Source: Thiohalomonas denitrificans (GTDB taxonomy: Bacteria; Pseudomonadota; Gammaproteobacteria; Thiohalomonadales; Thiohalomonadaceae). Taken from it: a DNA stretch of 35,296 bases. Under the pieces are notes generated by a model. The model ran no database searches, was not told the DNA's origin, and was given only the letters and a program-made list of their open reading frames with translations. The stretch lies in assembly GCF_016841685.1 (NCBI RefSeq), contig NZ_JAENYR010000037.1, positions 1-35,296 of the forward strand. The letters run 5' to 3'. The position numbers and the translations under genes are program-made. Shown here in pieces: positions 26,759 through 35,145 of the stretch. How positions within the stretch are numbered: the first letter of the stretch is position 1; every line of letters begins with the position of its first letter.

Positions 26759-28711
26759 TCAGAATTGTGCCGAGGCCTGTAGCCATAGGGTACGGCCCGG
26801 CTCGTTGACCCTTTCAACCTGCTCAAACCCCTCGATATCGACGCCTCCCTTACTAAGATGCTCGACGTAGGTCTTATCCAGCACGTTATCGATCCCGGCC
26901 GTTAGTTTGACATTTTCGCTGGGCCGATAACCGGCATGCATGGATAATACCCCGAAGCCGGGGGTGGTACCGAAATCCTGTCCGGCAATCGAGCCGCTAC
27001 CGACATCCACGCGGTCCTGTTCCGCCGCCGCGCGCAACAGGACGCCGGCCAGATAGGTCCGGTTATCGTAATCCAGTGCCAGCGTCCCCTCGAGCGGAGG
27101 GATCTGGGCCAGCGCCCTGTCGTCGGTTTCGTTCTCCCCGCGCACATAGGCCAGGGTACCGGTCATCCGCCAGTCGGCAGCGAACTTCCAGGTCAAATCT
27201 CCCTCCAGGCCATAGGTAACCGCGTCTATATTGCGCGCCTGTCCACCCTCCCAATCGATAAGGATGTAATCCTGGATGTCGGCGTAGAACGCCGCCAGGT
27301 TTCCGGCCAGCGCCGGGGTCCCGTAGCCGAGCCCCAGATCCAGCTGGGTATTGACTTCGGGATCCACCTCGAAGGTCTTGTTGCGTTCCCAGAAGTCGGG
27401 CGAACGTTCTGCGCGACCGAGGCCGGCGAACACCGTTACGGGCGATTGCAGGCTGCGTTCATAGCGCACGAATGCACCGCGGGTGGTGTCCTCGTCCCCG
27501 GTTCCCGGCGATGCCCCTCCCACCTCGATCTCCTCCACCGTGGTATCCGTGCGATCCATTCGCACACCGGCGAAAAGCGCATCCCGGACATTCAGTTGAT
27601 GTTCGAACTCGGCAAACACCCCGGTGCGGGAGAAGGAGAGATCGTCCATGCGTGGCTTGCTGTCGAAATCGGGATCCGGGGCGGAGGCCATCGCCTGAGC
27701 CCCTCGTTTACTGTGTTGATCCTCCTGGTAGTCGATACCAAGGGTGGCAAACGTCATCCCGCCCAGATTGAGGTCCATGCTGGCCCGTGCCCCTGTGGTA
27801 TCCCGGTCGGGATTCATCACCATTTTCATCATGCCGGGCTCGCGCAGCGTGTAGTTATCCATGACGTGATCGACGTAGTTGGTGTAATACTGCAGTTCCA
27901 GCTTCTCGACGTTTCGAGAGAGGCGCATCTTCTCGAACTTCAGACCGTAACCCTCCCGCTCAAAAGCGGACCCATCCAGCGAACGATCGGCATAGGCCGC
28001 TTCGCCATCGCTGCGATCAATCGACAACTCGAGCCGAGTATCCTCACTGGGCGTCCAGCCGCCAATCGCCGTACCGCTCCAGCGCCGATACTCGGAATGA
28101 ATTTCGGTGCCGTCACCGTCCTCGTAATCATCCACCTCGGACCGGGTACCAATCACACGAAGAAATCCCTTCTGCGCCCCCAGCGTAGCATCCACCACCT
28201 GATCGTTGCGGCCATAGCTGCCCACCAGGCCGTTGGCAAAGAAGCGCTGGTCCGGTTCCTCGAAACGTTCGGTGCGCCTCTCGAACAGAACCGTACCCGC
28301 TACGTTACCCGGCCCATAAAGAACCGTCTGGGGCCCCTTGATCACGGTAACCTCATCGAAGGAGCCGGGATAGATATAGGCCGTCGGCGGGTCCATGCGA
28401 CCACCACAACCCCCGAAAAGATAATTACCGTCCTGCAGTATATTAAGACGTGAGCCCGCCAAACCGCGCAGCACCGGATCCCCGGATGTTCCGCCCTTGC
28501 GCACCACGGAAAAACCGGCGATGTTCTTGAGGAAATCGGCACCATCGGCGGCGGGCACCGGCTGCCGCGGCGCCTTGGGATCGGTGGTCACCACCAGCGG
28601 ATCCGACATGGTGGGCGCGGTGACCACAACCGTGCCGATATCCTCCGCACCGGCCGCCAGAGGCAATAGCCCCAGAGCAAGGGCACAGCAAAGCTTTTTC
28701 TCTTTTATCAT
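26759..28711 (-). CDS. oprC: TonB-dependent outer-membrane copper receptor (OprC/NosA family)
   Basis: An outer-membrane barrel for copper import, energised by TonB. The signal peptide MIKEKKLCCALALGLLPLAAGA is followed by a TonB-box-like DIGTVVVTAPT and a plug domain with FLKNIAGFSVVRKGGTSGDPVLRGLAGSRLNIL and EVTVIKGPQTVLYGPGNVAGTVLFE. The OprC-type copper site is visible: CxxxM in GGCGGRMDPPTAY (Cys102, Met106) and HxM in YVDHVMDNY (His282, Met284). The barrel ends in the terminal Phe of ASAQF. I start at 28711 (650 aa); a start nine codons earlier adds a charged MSRFLKEKT. It follows tonB by about 36 bp. Confidence 0.94.
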   Translation of the reverse strand: MIKEKKLCCALALGLLPLAAGAEDIGTVVVTAPTMSDPLVVTTDPKAPRQPVPAADGADFLKNIAGFSVVRKGGTSGDPVLRGLAGSRLNILQDGNYLFGGCGGRMDPPTAYIYPGSFDEVTVIKGPQTVLYGPGNVAGTVLFERRTERFEEPDQRFFANGLVGSYGRNDQVVDATLGAQKGFLRVIGTRSEVDDYEDGDGTEIHSEYRRWSGTAIGGWTPSEDTRLELSIDRSDGEAAYADRSLDGSAFEREGYGLKFEKMRLSRNVEKLELQYYTNYVDHVMDNYTLREPGMMKMVMNPDRDTTGARASMDLNLGGMTFATLGIDYQEDQHSKRGAQAMASAPDPDFDSKPRMDDLSFSRTGVFAEFEHQLNVRDALFAGVRMDRTDTTVEEIEVGGASPGTGDEDTTRGAFVRYERSLQSPVTVFAGLGRAERSPDFWERNKTFEVDPEVNTQLDLGLGYGTPALAGNLAAFYADIQDYILIDWEGGQARNIDAVTYGLEGDLTWKFAADWRMTGTLAYVRGENETDDRALAQIPPLEGTLALDYDNRTYLAGVLLRAAAEQDRVDVGSGSIAGQDFGTTPGFGVLSMHAGYRPSENVKLTAGIDNVLDKTYVEHLSKGGVDIEGFEQVERVNEPGRTLWLQASAQF

Positions 28712-28747
28712 CGTTTTCTCTTTTAAAAAGCGGGACATTTCAATTCA

Positions 28748-29470
28748 TTAGCGAAGCGCAAAGGTCATCCTGAAAGAAACCTCGAGCGGCAACGCTACCG
28801 TCTCCGGCGGCATGGGCATCGGCAGGGCCGCTTCAACAGCATCCTTCGCGGCCGCTTGCAGAACGCTGTTTTTCCCGGCCGTGTGAAGGCCCCGAATTTC
28901 ACCCCTCTCCCGGATCGAAAAGGTCACCTCCACCTCCCCTTGAATCCCCCGGCGGCGTGCCGCGCGGGGGTAATGTTTATGCCCTTCAATCCGGGCGATA
29001 AGGCGGGCGAAATATTCGTTTTTCTCCCGTTCGGTCAGTTTCGGGTCATTCACTGCCTGCCCGGCGACCGCCGGGGGCAGTTCCATCGCCTTTTCTGCAG
29101 TCGGCTGTGACGGCGACGGTGGCGCTTGCGGCTGCGGCTCCGTTTCGACCGGCTCTGGACGCATCTCCGGTTCGGGTCGCTGCACCGGTTCCGGCTCAGG
29201 TTCGGGTTCCGGCTTTGGTTCGGGCTCCGGCTTCGGCTTCGGTTTCGGAGGCTCGGGTTCAGGCTCAGACGGCTTATCAACCGCCTCTGGCGGCACTTCC
29301 GGCGGAGGCGAAGCCACGGAACGAAAACTGACTCGCGTTACCGCCTGTTGCTGGTTTGGAAGCGGCTCTTCCGCACCCAGCCGAGCACCAGCGTTGAGGA
29401 ACAGACTTCCATGAACCATCGCGGAGATCAGAAACGCTCCAACCCAGATCCCTGCATCGCGCCGTCTCAT
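28748..29470 (-). CDS. tonB: TonB energy-transducing protein
   Basis: It transmits proton-motive force from ExbBD to the outer-membrane receptor. The 240-residue protein has one N-terminal membrane helix (IWVGAFLISAMVHGSLFLNAG, about 8-28), a long periplasmic EPEP/KPKP region (about 55-125) and a C-terminal domain (about 150-240) with HKHYPRAARRRGIQGEVEVTFSIRERGEI, the conserved YPxxAxxxxxxG core. Its ATG overlaps the exbD stop by 4 bp. Because it lies between exbD and the copper receptor, it is probably a dedicated TonB for that receptor. Confidence 0.95.
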   Translation of the reverse strand: MRRRDAGIWVGAFLISAMVHGSLFLNAGARLGAEEPLPNQQQAVTRVSFRSVASPPPEVPPEAVDKPSEPEPEPPKPKPKPEPEPKPEPEPEPEPVQRPEPEMRPEPVETEPQPQAPPSPSQPTAEKAMELPPAVAGQAVNDPKLTEREKNEYFARLIARIEGHKHYPRAARRRGIQGEVEVTFSIRERGEIRGLHTAGKNSVLQAAAKDAVEAALPMPMPPETVALPLEVSFRMTFALR

Positions 29471-29868
29471 TTCGTTTCGGTTACGATGTCCACTGCTTCG
29501 GCCCCGGCCTTCCGTGCCTTATCCAGAACCTTCACCGCCGAACCGAGATCTGCACCGCGATCCCCGCGAATACGTACGATGCGATTCTCACGCTGCTCCA
29601 GAGAGCGGCGTAGCGTAGCTTCCAGGGCCTCGGGCTCGACCACATGATCATTCACCAGAAAGCGGCCCTGGGCATTGATGATCACTTCCAGTTGACCATC
29701 CTCCCCGGTGGCCTCACCACTTTCCGCCACCGGCAGATCGATATTGAGGGCCTCTTCCCGCACAAAATGCGAGGTCAGCATGAAGAACACCAGCAGCAGA
29801 AAAACGGCATCGATCAGCGGCGTCAGGTTGGGCATTTGCGTGGCACGCCGCCGCCCTTCAAAGTGCAT
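29467..29868 (-). CDS. exbD: ExbD biopolymer transport protein
   Basis: The proton-channel partner of ExbB in the inner membrane. From the ATG at 29868 the protein is 133 residues: a short cytoplasmic N-terminus (MHFEGRRRATQMPNLTPLID), the essential membrane Asp at residue 20, a helix AVFLLLVFFMLTSHFV, and a periplasmic domain ending KAGAEAVDIVTE. An in-frame start 19 codons earlier lies inside exbB and gives a basic leader unlike ExbD. It overlaps exbB by 11 bp and tonB by 4 bp, so all three are translationally coupled. Confidence 0.95.
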   Translation of the reverse strand: MHFEGRRRATQMPNLTPLIDAVFLLLVFFMLTSHFVREEALNIDLPVAESGEATGEDGQLEVIINAQGRFLVNDHVVEPEALEATLRRSLEQRENRIVRIRGDRGADLGSAVKVLDKARKAGAEAVDIVTETK

Positions 29869-30520
29869 GGAGCACTCCGTCCCGATGGTGCACCGCTCCC
29901 TCCTCCGTATCCGACTCCGGGGCATGCGGAAGCCGTTCCAACACGAGGGAAGCGCACGCCTTCATGGACTGTGCACGACGGTCCGCCATCCCTTCCAGCA
30001 GGTGCAGAATGAGCAGGACGGGGATGGCTACTGCAAGCCCGACGCCGGTCGTGACCATCGCCTCCCAGATGCCGCCGGCCAGGGCCTGTGCGTCTACCCT
30101 GCCTCCAGCGGCCTCGATAACCATAAAGGCCTTGATCATGCCCGTGATGGTGCCGAACAGTCCAAGCAGCGGCGCGGTGTTGCCGAGAATGGCCAGGGTT
30201 CGAAAGCCCCGTTCCATGCGCTGCAGTTCCTGAGAGCCTACCCGCTCTGCAACACGACTCAGTTCACGGATTCCCTCATTGCTGGCCTCGAGCACTGCGC
30301 TCATGACATTCACTTCCGGGCCCCGGTGCCGGGCCGTCAGCTTGCCGAGCCCACCCACATGGAGCGCCGAGCGGGCCTGACTCCCGAAATTGTTGGGGAC
30401 GCGGCCAAGCAGCGAAAAATGGATCAAACGCTCGACAATGATGGTCAAAGCCACCAGGGAATAACCGGCCAGGATCCACACCACTGGTCCGCCTTTCGCG
30501 AACAATTCCGAAATCATCAT
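29858..30520 (-). CDS. exbB: ExbB biopolymer transport protein
   Basis: A pentameric inner-membrane MotA/TolQ/ExbB proton-channel protein. The 220-residue product has a first helix GGPVVWILAGYSLVALTIIVERLIHFSLL (about 10-38), a cytoplasmic loop with RMERGFRTLAILGNTAPLLGLFGTITGMIKAF (about 100-132; the second helix begins here) and a third helix TTGVGLAVAIPVLLILHLL (about 156-175) with the conserved Thr/Gly face. Two adjacent ATGs open it, without an obvious Shine-Dalgarno. It is the first gene of the copper-receptor operon, about 60 bp from the predicted sigma-54 start site. Confidence 0.95.
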   Translation of the reverse strand: MMISELFAKGGPVVWILAGYSLVALTIIVERLIHFSLLGRVPNNFGSQARSALHVGGLGKLTARHRGPEVNVMSAVLEASNEGIRELSRVAERVGSQELQRMERGFRTLAILGNTAPLLGLFGTITGMIKAFMVIEAAGGRVDAQALAGGIWEAMVTTGVGLAVAIPVLLILHLLEGMADRRAQSMKACASLVLERLPHAPESDTEEGAVHHRDGVLHAL

Positions 30521-30555
30521 TATGGTCGCACCGTCCGAAACAAGAGCAAAACAGA

Positions 30556-30579
30556 ATTGACCGCACCGGTGCGGTCAAT
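30556..30579 (-). promoter_or_regulatory. Perfect 24-bp palindrome at predicted exbB transcript start
   Basis: ATTGACCGCACC (30556-30567) is followed by its exact reverse complement. It begins at about +1 of the predicted sigma-54 transcript. As DNA it could be an operator for a dimeric repressor; as RNA it would fold into a 5' leader hairpin. It does not match the CueR or CsoR operator patterns I know. Confidence 0.65.
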
Positions 30580-30590
30580 CGTGGCGTTCT

Positions 30591-30607
30591 TGCAGAAGGC
30601 ATGCCAA
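30591..30607 (-). promoter_or_regulatory. Sigma-54 (-24/-12) promoter of exbB operon
   Basis: The minus strand reads TTGGCATGCCTTCTGCA, against the consensus TTGGCACGGNNNTTGCA. GG and GC are exactly ten bases apart, and the -24 box TTGGCA is perfect. The predicted start is near 30580, about 60 bp before the exbB ATG. A sigma-54 activator gene lies in the same cluster. Confidence 0.75.
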
Positions 30608-30656
30608 ACATAACCCACTGATAAAATTCATCATTGCGGAAAAAAGGCGGCTGCGT

Positions 30657-30694
30657 GTGTGGCATATGACACGGCAGCCGCGGCATATGCCGCG
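30657..30694. promoter_or_regulatory. Paired CATATG-centred palindromes, probable activator binding sites
   Basis: Site 1 GTGGCATATGACAC (about 30659-30672) is a palindrome with one mismatched pair; site 2 CGCGGCATATGCCGCG (30679-30694) is perfect. Their centres are 21 bp apart, two helical turns, and lie at about -86 and -107 from the predicted exbB start. This is the usual place for enhancer sites of a sigma-54 activator. Both share GGCATATG.C. Confidence 0.65.
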
Positions 30695-30757
30695 CGGGCA
30701 TTCCAGCACGGGCGATTGCCGAGGAAGAAGTGGATCTTGAGAAGGCGCAGGAAAGAC

Positions 30758-30788
30758 AAAAAAAAAGCTTAGGCGATGCCTAAGCTTT
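30758..30788 (-). terminator. Terminator of the tRNA-Pro/Arg/His cluster
   Basis: AAAGCTTAGGC (30764-30774) pairs with GCCTAAGCTTT (30778-30788), an 11-bp stem around a 3-base loop. On the minus strand it runs into a T-tract (30766 down to 30758). It lies just past tRNA-His and isolates the tRNAs from the copper operon. Confidence 0.93.
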
Positions 30789-30794
30789 CTTGTA

Positions 30795-30871
30795 TGGGGT
30801 GGACGAGGGGACTTGAACCCCCGACCACTGGAGTCACAATCCAGGGCTCTACCAACTGAGCTACGTCCACC
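30795..30871 (-). tRNA. tRNA-His(GTG)
   Basis: A minus-strand cloverleaf: acceptor GTGGACG/CGTCCAC, with the extra 5' G(-1) opposite C73 typical of His tRNA, and encoded CCA. The anticodon stem CTGGA/TCCAG holds TTGTGAC, giving GTG. Confidence 0.96.
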
Positions 30872-30896
30872 ACTGTACTTTGTACTACCGGGCATT

Positions 30897-30973
30897 TGGC
30901 GCGCCCGGCAGGACTCGAACCTGCGACCCTCGGCTTAGAAGGCCGATGCTCTATCCAGCTGAGCTACGGGCGC
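30897..30973 (-). tRNA. tRNA-Arg(TCT)
   Basis: A minus-strand cloverleaf: acceptor GCGCCCG/CGGGCGC, discriminator G, encoded CCA. The anticodon loop CTTCTAA gives TCT. Confidence 0.96.
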
Positions 30974-31009
30974 CTTGATCGAGCCTTTTGTCCCCACTTC
31001 GGGACGTTC

Positions 31010-31086
31010 TGGTCGGGGTAGAGGGATTCGAACCCCCGACATCCTGCTCCCAAAGCAGGCGCGCTACCAGACTGCGCTATACCCCG
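31010..31086 (-). tRNA. tRNA-Pro(TGG)
   Basis: A minus-strand cloverleaf: acceptor CGGGGTA/TACCCCG, discriminator A, encoded CCA. The anticodon loop TTTGGGA gives TGG. The order Pro-Arg-His on one strand next to folD matches the Pseudomonas arrangement as I recall it. Confidence 0.96.
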
Positions 31087-31323
31087 AGTATTTCGCGAAA
31101 CGACTCAGGAAACCGTTATGTGCGCGAGGAAGCCGGCGATGATACCCATCAAGTCGCCCGTCGTCAATCGCCTGTCCCTTCAACATCAGGGCAACCGCCT
31201 ACTTTGAAGCGAGCACCAAGCTTGTGTATGCGTTTACCCGGAAGATCCCCGGCCGGCTTGGCGTCAATCGGACCCCATGCGAGAATTACACGTTTTTCAC
31301 GGTCGTTCCAAACGGGGCAGCGA

Positions 31324-32178
31324 ATGAGCGCACAGATCATCGATGGTAAAGCCACCGCGGCGGCAATCCGCAGTGAACTGAAACAAAAGGTAGACGAACG
31401 CCTCGCGGCCGGCGGCCATGCACCCGGACTGGCGGTGATCCTGGTTGGCGAAGATCCCGCTTCCCGGGTCTATGTGGCGCACAAGCGCAAGGATTGCGAC
31501 GAGGTAGGCTTCAACTCGGTCTCTCACGATCTCTCGGCAGACACCTCACAGGAGAAACTGCTCGCACTGATCGACGATCTCAATGCCGATCCGGCCATAG
31601 ACGGCATTCTGGTCCAGCTGCCACTGCCGAAGCAGATCGACACCCAGGCAGTGATCGAGCGCATTGATCCGTACAAGGATGTCGATGGCTTCCACCCCTG
31701 CAACGTGGGGCGCCTGGCCCTGCGCATGCCGACCCTGCGCCCCTGCACGCCACGCGGTGTGATGACCCTGCTGGAAGGTACAGGCGAGCCTCTGGAGGGC
31801 AAGAACGCAGTCGTAGTGGGCGCCTCCAACATCGTTGGACGTCCCATGGCCCTGGAACTGCTGATGGCCCGCTGTACCGTCACCATCTGTCACAGCAAGA
31901 CACGCGATCTGCGGGCCCACCTGGCCGGTGCCGACATCGTGGTGGCTGCGGTCGGGATCCCCGAATTCATAAAGGGCGAGTGGATCAAGCCTGGAGCGAT
32001 GGTGATGGATGTGGGTATCAACCGCCGGGAGGATGGCCGATTGGTGGGCGATGTGGAGTTTGATAGCGCAAGGGAGCGCGCAGGCTGGATTACGCCGGTG
32101 CCGGGCGGTGTCGGCCCCATGACCCGCGCTACCCTGCTCCAGAATACCTTTGACGCTGCCGTGCGCCGGGATTCCTGA
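31324..32178 (+). CDS. folD: Bifunctional methylenetetrahydrofolate dehydrogenase/cyclohydrolase
   Basis: It interconverts 5,10-methylene-, 5,10-methenyl- and 10-formyl-tetrahydrofolate in cytoplasmic one-carbon metabolism. From the ATG at 31324 the 284-residue protein matches the family exactly: [12 protein letters not shown] at the start, [23 protein letters not shown] with the catalytic Lys of YxxxK (YVAHK, about 50-54), [22 protein letters not shown], the NADP-binding [18 protein letters not shown], and [20 protein letters not shown] longer in-frame extension upstream overlaps tRNA-Pro and is not coding. It stands alone on the plus strand, with a 237-bp leader that could hold its promoter. 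Confidence 0.97.
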   Translation: MSAQIIDGKATAAAIRSELKQKVDERLAAGGHAPGLAVILVGEDPASRVYVAHKRKDCDEVGFNSVSHDLSADTSQEKLLALIDDLNADPAIDGILVQLPLPKQIDTQAVIERIDPYKDVDGFHPCNVGRLALRMPTLRPCTPRGVMTLLEGTGEPLEGKNAVVVGASNIVGRPMALELLMARCTVTICHSKTRDLRAHLAGADIVVAAVGIPEFIKGEWIKPGAMVMDVGINRREDGRLVGDVEFDSARERAGWITPVPGGVGPMTRATLLQNTFDAAVRRDS

Positions 32179-32223
32179 CCGACAGGGAGCAGTGGCGGAA
32201 AACGCTGTTGCCCCGTCAGCGGC

Positions 32224-32550
32224 TCAACGGTGCTTGGCGACGACGTCATCGACCCAGCTAAGGGCTGCGGCGACGTTGGGAAAACCAATCGTGCTGGTGA
32301 CGAGGATGATGGCGTGCCGCACCTCGTCCGGAGTGGCCCCGGACTCCAGGGCGCGCCGGGCATGGCTATGGACAGCACCTTCCGAGCGCAAGGCAGCGGC
32401 GGCGCCCAACTGCACCAGGTGCGCCATCTTGTCCTCCAGGGGGCCGGCCTTGCGTACCGCCGCTCCCAACTCATCGACGGCTTCGATAAAGCCGGGATAA
32501 CGCTCCTGAATCGACTGGTGCCAACCGGGTTTAGGGGCTTGCTCGGACAT
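32224..32550 (-). CDS. Carboxymuconolactone-decarboxylase (AhpD-like) family protein
   Basis: A small 108-residue all-helical protein of the CMD/AhpD fold: YPGFIEAVDELGAAVRKAGPLEDKMAHLVQLGAAAALRSEGAVHSHARRALESGATPDEVRHAIILVTSTIGFPNVAAAL. It keeps the family His and the GATPDEVRHAI helix, but the CxxC of peroxidase-type members is absent (SEGAVHSH), so it is unlikely to be a thiol peroxidase. The second of two ATGs (32550) is five bases from GGAGG and is preferred. It is convergent with folD, 45 bp away. Function unknown. Confidence 0.82.
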   Translation of the reverse strand: MSEQAPKPGWHQSIQERYPGFIEAVDELGAAVRKAGPLEDKMAHLVQLGAAAALRSEGAVHSHARRALESGATPDEVRHAIILVTSTIGFPNVAAALSWVDDVVAKHR

Positions 32551-32553
32551 CAT

Positions 32554-32723
32554 GACCTCCGCGACGAATAAGGTATTTCAGTCCACATAATAGCCGCCCT
32601 TCCCCACCTCAACCGAACTCGTTACTGCTGTCCGGAAGCAGTGGCAGGAACCGCATGTTCGCTACCGGTCCAATGGCAGTGCCGTTTAGGCCTCCTGAAG
32701 AACTTAGCGAACCATTGAAGCTC
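32554..32723. other. Upstream region of the CMD-like gene
   Basis: About 170 bp between the CMD-like start and the repeat array. It should contain the minus-strand promoter of the CMD gene, but I see no convincing consensus. Confidence 0.3.
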
Positions 32724-33376
32724 GAACCACGGGGAACACGGGGCACACGAGGGAGAAAATATCCGAACAACTTGTTGTACCCCGTGCTCCACGTGTACGC
32801 CGTGGTTACCCGTTCTTCATTGATTCTGGCCTTGTGCAGCAGGGGGTACGGCTCGCAATGACGTCCGCGTTCTCTCGAGTCGCTTGGTGGATGCGCTTCG
32901 CTTATCCCACCCTACCAGGTGATTACTCTGAACCACGGGGAACACAACCTGTTTTACCCCGTGCTCCCCGTGTACCCCGTGGTTACCAGCTCTTCATTGA
33001 TTCGGGCCTGCACAGCAGGGGGTACGGCTCGTAAAAACGTCCGCGTTCTCTCGATTTGCTTGGTGGATGCGCTTCGCTTATCCCACCCTACCAGGTGATT
33101 ACTCTGAACCACGGAGAACACGGGCGCACGGGGAAGAAAAAACTGAACAACTTGTTTTACCCCCTGGTCCCCGTGCTCCCCGTGGTTACCAACTCTTCAT
33201 TTTCCGCGTTCTCTCGAGTCGCTTGGTGGATGCGCTTCGCTTATCCACCCTACCCGTCGATTACTCCGAACAGCCGGGAAACGAACAACCTGTTTTACCC
33301 CGTGCTCCCCGTGTACCCCGTGGTTACCAGCTCTTCATTGATTCGGGGCCGCGCAGTGACGGGGTTGGGCTGGCAA
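32724..33376. repeat. Three-module tandem repeat array in the folD-cysS gap
   Basis: Module A is an inverted repeat: GAACCACGGGGAACACGGGG on the left and CCCCGTGTACCCCGTGGTTACC on the right, at about 32724-32810, 32930-32988, 33107-33190 and 33270-33330 (left arm decayed). Module B (CTCTTCATTGATTCGGGCC...CAGCAGGGGGTACGGCTCG) follows at 32811, 32990, 33191 (internally deleted) and 33331. Module C (GGTGGATGCGCTTCGCTTATCCCACC, a REP-like hairpin) follows at about 32885, 33062 and 33223. So the A-B-C unit of 165-205 bp is repeated 3.5 times, ending a few bases before the cysS stop. Confidence 0.9.
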
Positions 33377-33382
33377 TGAATT

Positions 33383-34792
33383 CTACTCCCGGCGCCAGGT
33401 GGTCCCCCCGGGCGAATCCTCGAGCACGATCCCTTGCGCCTGGAGTTCATCGCGGATGCGATCGGCGGTGGCGAAGTCCCGGTTCTGGCGCGCCAGGATG
33501 CGTTCCTCGATGAGCTTGTCGATCTCCTCATCCGAGGGTCCGCCGGCTGCAGCACCGCCTCGGAGAAACGCCTGCGGGTCCCGCTGCAAGAGCCCGAGCA
33601 GACCCGCCAGAGACATGAGCAGCGCGCCGTACCGACCGGCCCGCTCCGGCTCCGAATCCCGGCAACGATTCATCTCGTGGGCCAGTTCGAACAGGACCGC
33701 CAGCGCCTCGGAGGTACCGAAATCATCATCCATGGCCGCATAGAAGCGTTCGGCGTGACCGTCCGGTTCCCCCGCTTCCACAGGTGGCAAATCGAGCCCC
33801 TTCATTGCGTTGTAGAGCGTGGTGAGCGCGGCCTTGGCACTCTCCAGATGCTGGTCCGAATAATTGAGAGGACTGCGGTAGTGGCTGGTGAGGATGAAAT
33901 AGCGCACCACCTCCGGGTCGTACTGCTTGAGCACGTCCCGGATGGTGAAGAAATTGCCCAGGGACTTGGACATCTTCTCGTCATCGATGCGCACGAACCC
34001 GTTGTGTAGCCAGTAATTGACAAATTTACAGCCGCAGGCGCCCTCGGACTGGGCAATCTCGTTTTCGTGGTGGGGAAACTGCAGGTCCAGCCCGCCACCA
34101 TGAATATCGAAGTGTTGACCCAGACTGTGGGTCGACATGGCCGAACACTCGATGTGCCAACCCGGCCGGCCCTTGCCCCAGGGCGAATCCCAGGCCGGCT
34201 CGTCCGGTTTGGCCGCCTTCCAGAGCACAAAATCGAGCGGGTCCCGCTTCGCCTCCCCGACCTCCACCCGTGATCCGGCACGCAGGTCATCGGGGTTCTT
34301 TCCGGAGAGCCGGCCGTATCCCTCGAAACTGGAGACGTCGTAGTAGACATCGCCGTTATCCGCCGGGTAGGCATGATCCTTTTCGATCAGCATCCCGATC
34401 ATGTCGATGATCTGGGACATGTAGAGGGTGGCACGCGGCTCCTCATCGGGCTCCTCGACGCCGAGCGCCTTCGCATCCTCGTGCATGAAGCCGATGAAGC
34501 GTTCGGTCAGTGCACCGATATCCTCGCCGTTTTCATTGGCGCGGGCGATGATCTTGTCATCGATGTCGGTGATGTTGCGCACGTAGGTCACGTGCTCTTC
34601 GCCATAGAGATGGCGGAGGTAGCGGTTAATCACATCGAACACCACCAGCACGCGGGCGTGTCCGATATGGCAGTAGTCATACACCGTCATGCCGCAGACA
34701 TACATCCTCACCCGCTCGGGATCGATGGGAACGAACGGCTCCTTCTTGCGGGTGAGATTGTTGTGGACCTTGAGTTCGTGCTGATACGCCAT
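33383..34792 (-). CDS. cysS: Cysteinyl-tRNA synthetase
   Basis: A class I synthetase that charges tRNA-Cys in the cytoplasm. The 469 residues agree with E. coli (461). [15 protein letters not shown] (about 33-47) gives the first zinc Cys and the HIGH motif; [10 protein letters not shown] (about 209-218) and the [20 protein letters not shown] segment give further zinc ligands; [10 protein letters not shown] (about 272-281) is the KMSKS loop. The C-terminal DALR/anticodon part ends with [23 protein letters not shown]. It starts at the ATG at 34792. Its stop lies immediately after the tandem repeat array, and it faces folD across the array and the CMD gene. Confidence 0.97.
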   Translation of the reverse strand: MAYQHELKVHNNLTRKKEPFVPIDPERVRMYVCGMTVYDYCHIGHARVLVVFDVINRYLRHLYGEEHVTYVRNITDIDDKIIARANENGEDIGALTERFIGFMHEDAKALGVEEPDEEPRATLYMSQIIDMIGMLIEKDHAYPADNGDVYYDVSSFEGYGRLSGKNPDDLRAGSRVEVGEAKRDPLDFVLWKAAKPDEPAWDSPWGKGRPGWHIECSAMSTHSLGQHFDIHGGGLDLQFPHHENEIAQSEGACGCKFVNYWLHNGFVRIDDEKMSKSLGNFFTIRDVLKQYDPEVVRYFILTSHYRSPLNYSDQHLESAKAALTTLYNAMKGLDLPPVEAGEPDGHAERFYAAMDDDFGTSEALAVLFELAHEMNRCRDSEPERAGRYGALLMSLAGLLGLLQRDPQAFLRGGAAAGGPSDEEIDKLIEERILARQNRDFATADRIRDELQAQGIVLEDSPGGTTWRRE

Positions 34793-35145
34793 GGTTGGTT
34801 CCTGATGGGTTGACTACCGACTACACACACACCGCCTCCCCACACGCCGGCCCGGTGCGAACCGGCCACGAGATGAAATTTCGGGTGAGTCCGGGCATAG
34901 CCGCAAATGGTAGCCGAATCACGGAATCATCACCAATAGCGCCTGACGCCCGCGGGGACGCGTCCTCACTACTTGAGCTCCTCGGCGAATCTCTGCACAC
35001 TCCGTGCCTCTGCGGTGCACCTGTATATTCTTGGCGCCTGTTGCTTTGGAGATCAACAAAGCGACCTCCCGACAAACTGCATACTTTGAAGCGAGCGATA
35101 TAAGGGCACTCCTGTCAAATCCAATGGTTCTGCTCTTGATGAACT
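34793..35145. other. Gap upstream of cysS with decayed repeats
   Basis: No credible gene. It should contain the cysS promoter near 34800-34850. CTCTGCACACTCCGTGCCTCTGCGGTGCACC (34988-35018) looks like a decayed CGCAGAG arm of the 13241-13354 type. The rest shows nothing I can name. Confidence 0.4.

Noticed and set aside
24206-30871. Integration (att) sites at the tRNAs flanking the copper cluster
   Set aside because: I found no direct repeat of a tRNA 3' end at the other boundary and no integrase gene.
31087-31323. Riboswitch or N-terminal extension before folD
   Set aside because: The in-frame extension runs back through tRNA-Pro, and I could not build a convincing riboswitch fold. The standard FolD start at 31324 is sufficient.
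32724-33376. Possible CRISPR array
   Set aside because: The repeats are 165-205 bp composite units with inverted arms and no unique spacers, and no cas genes are present.
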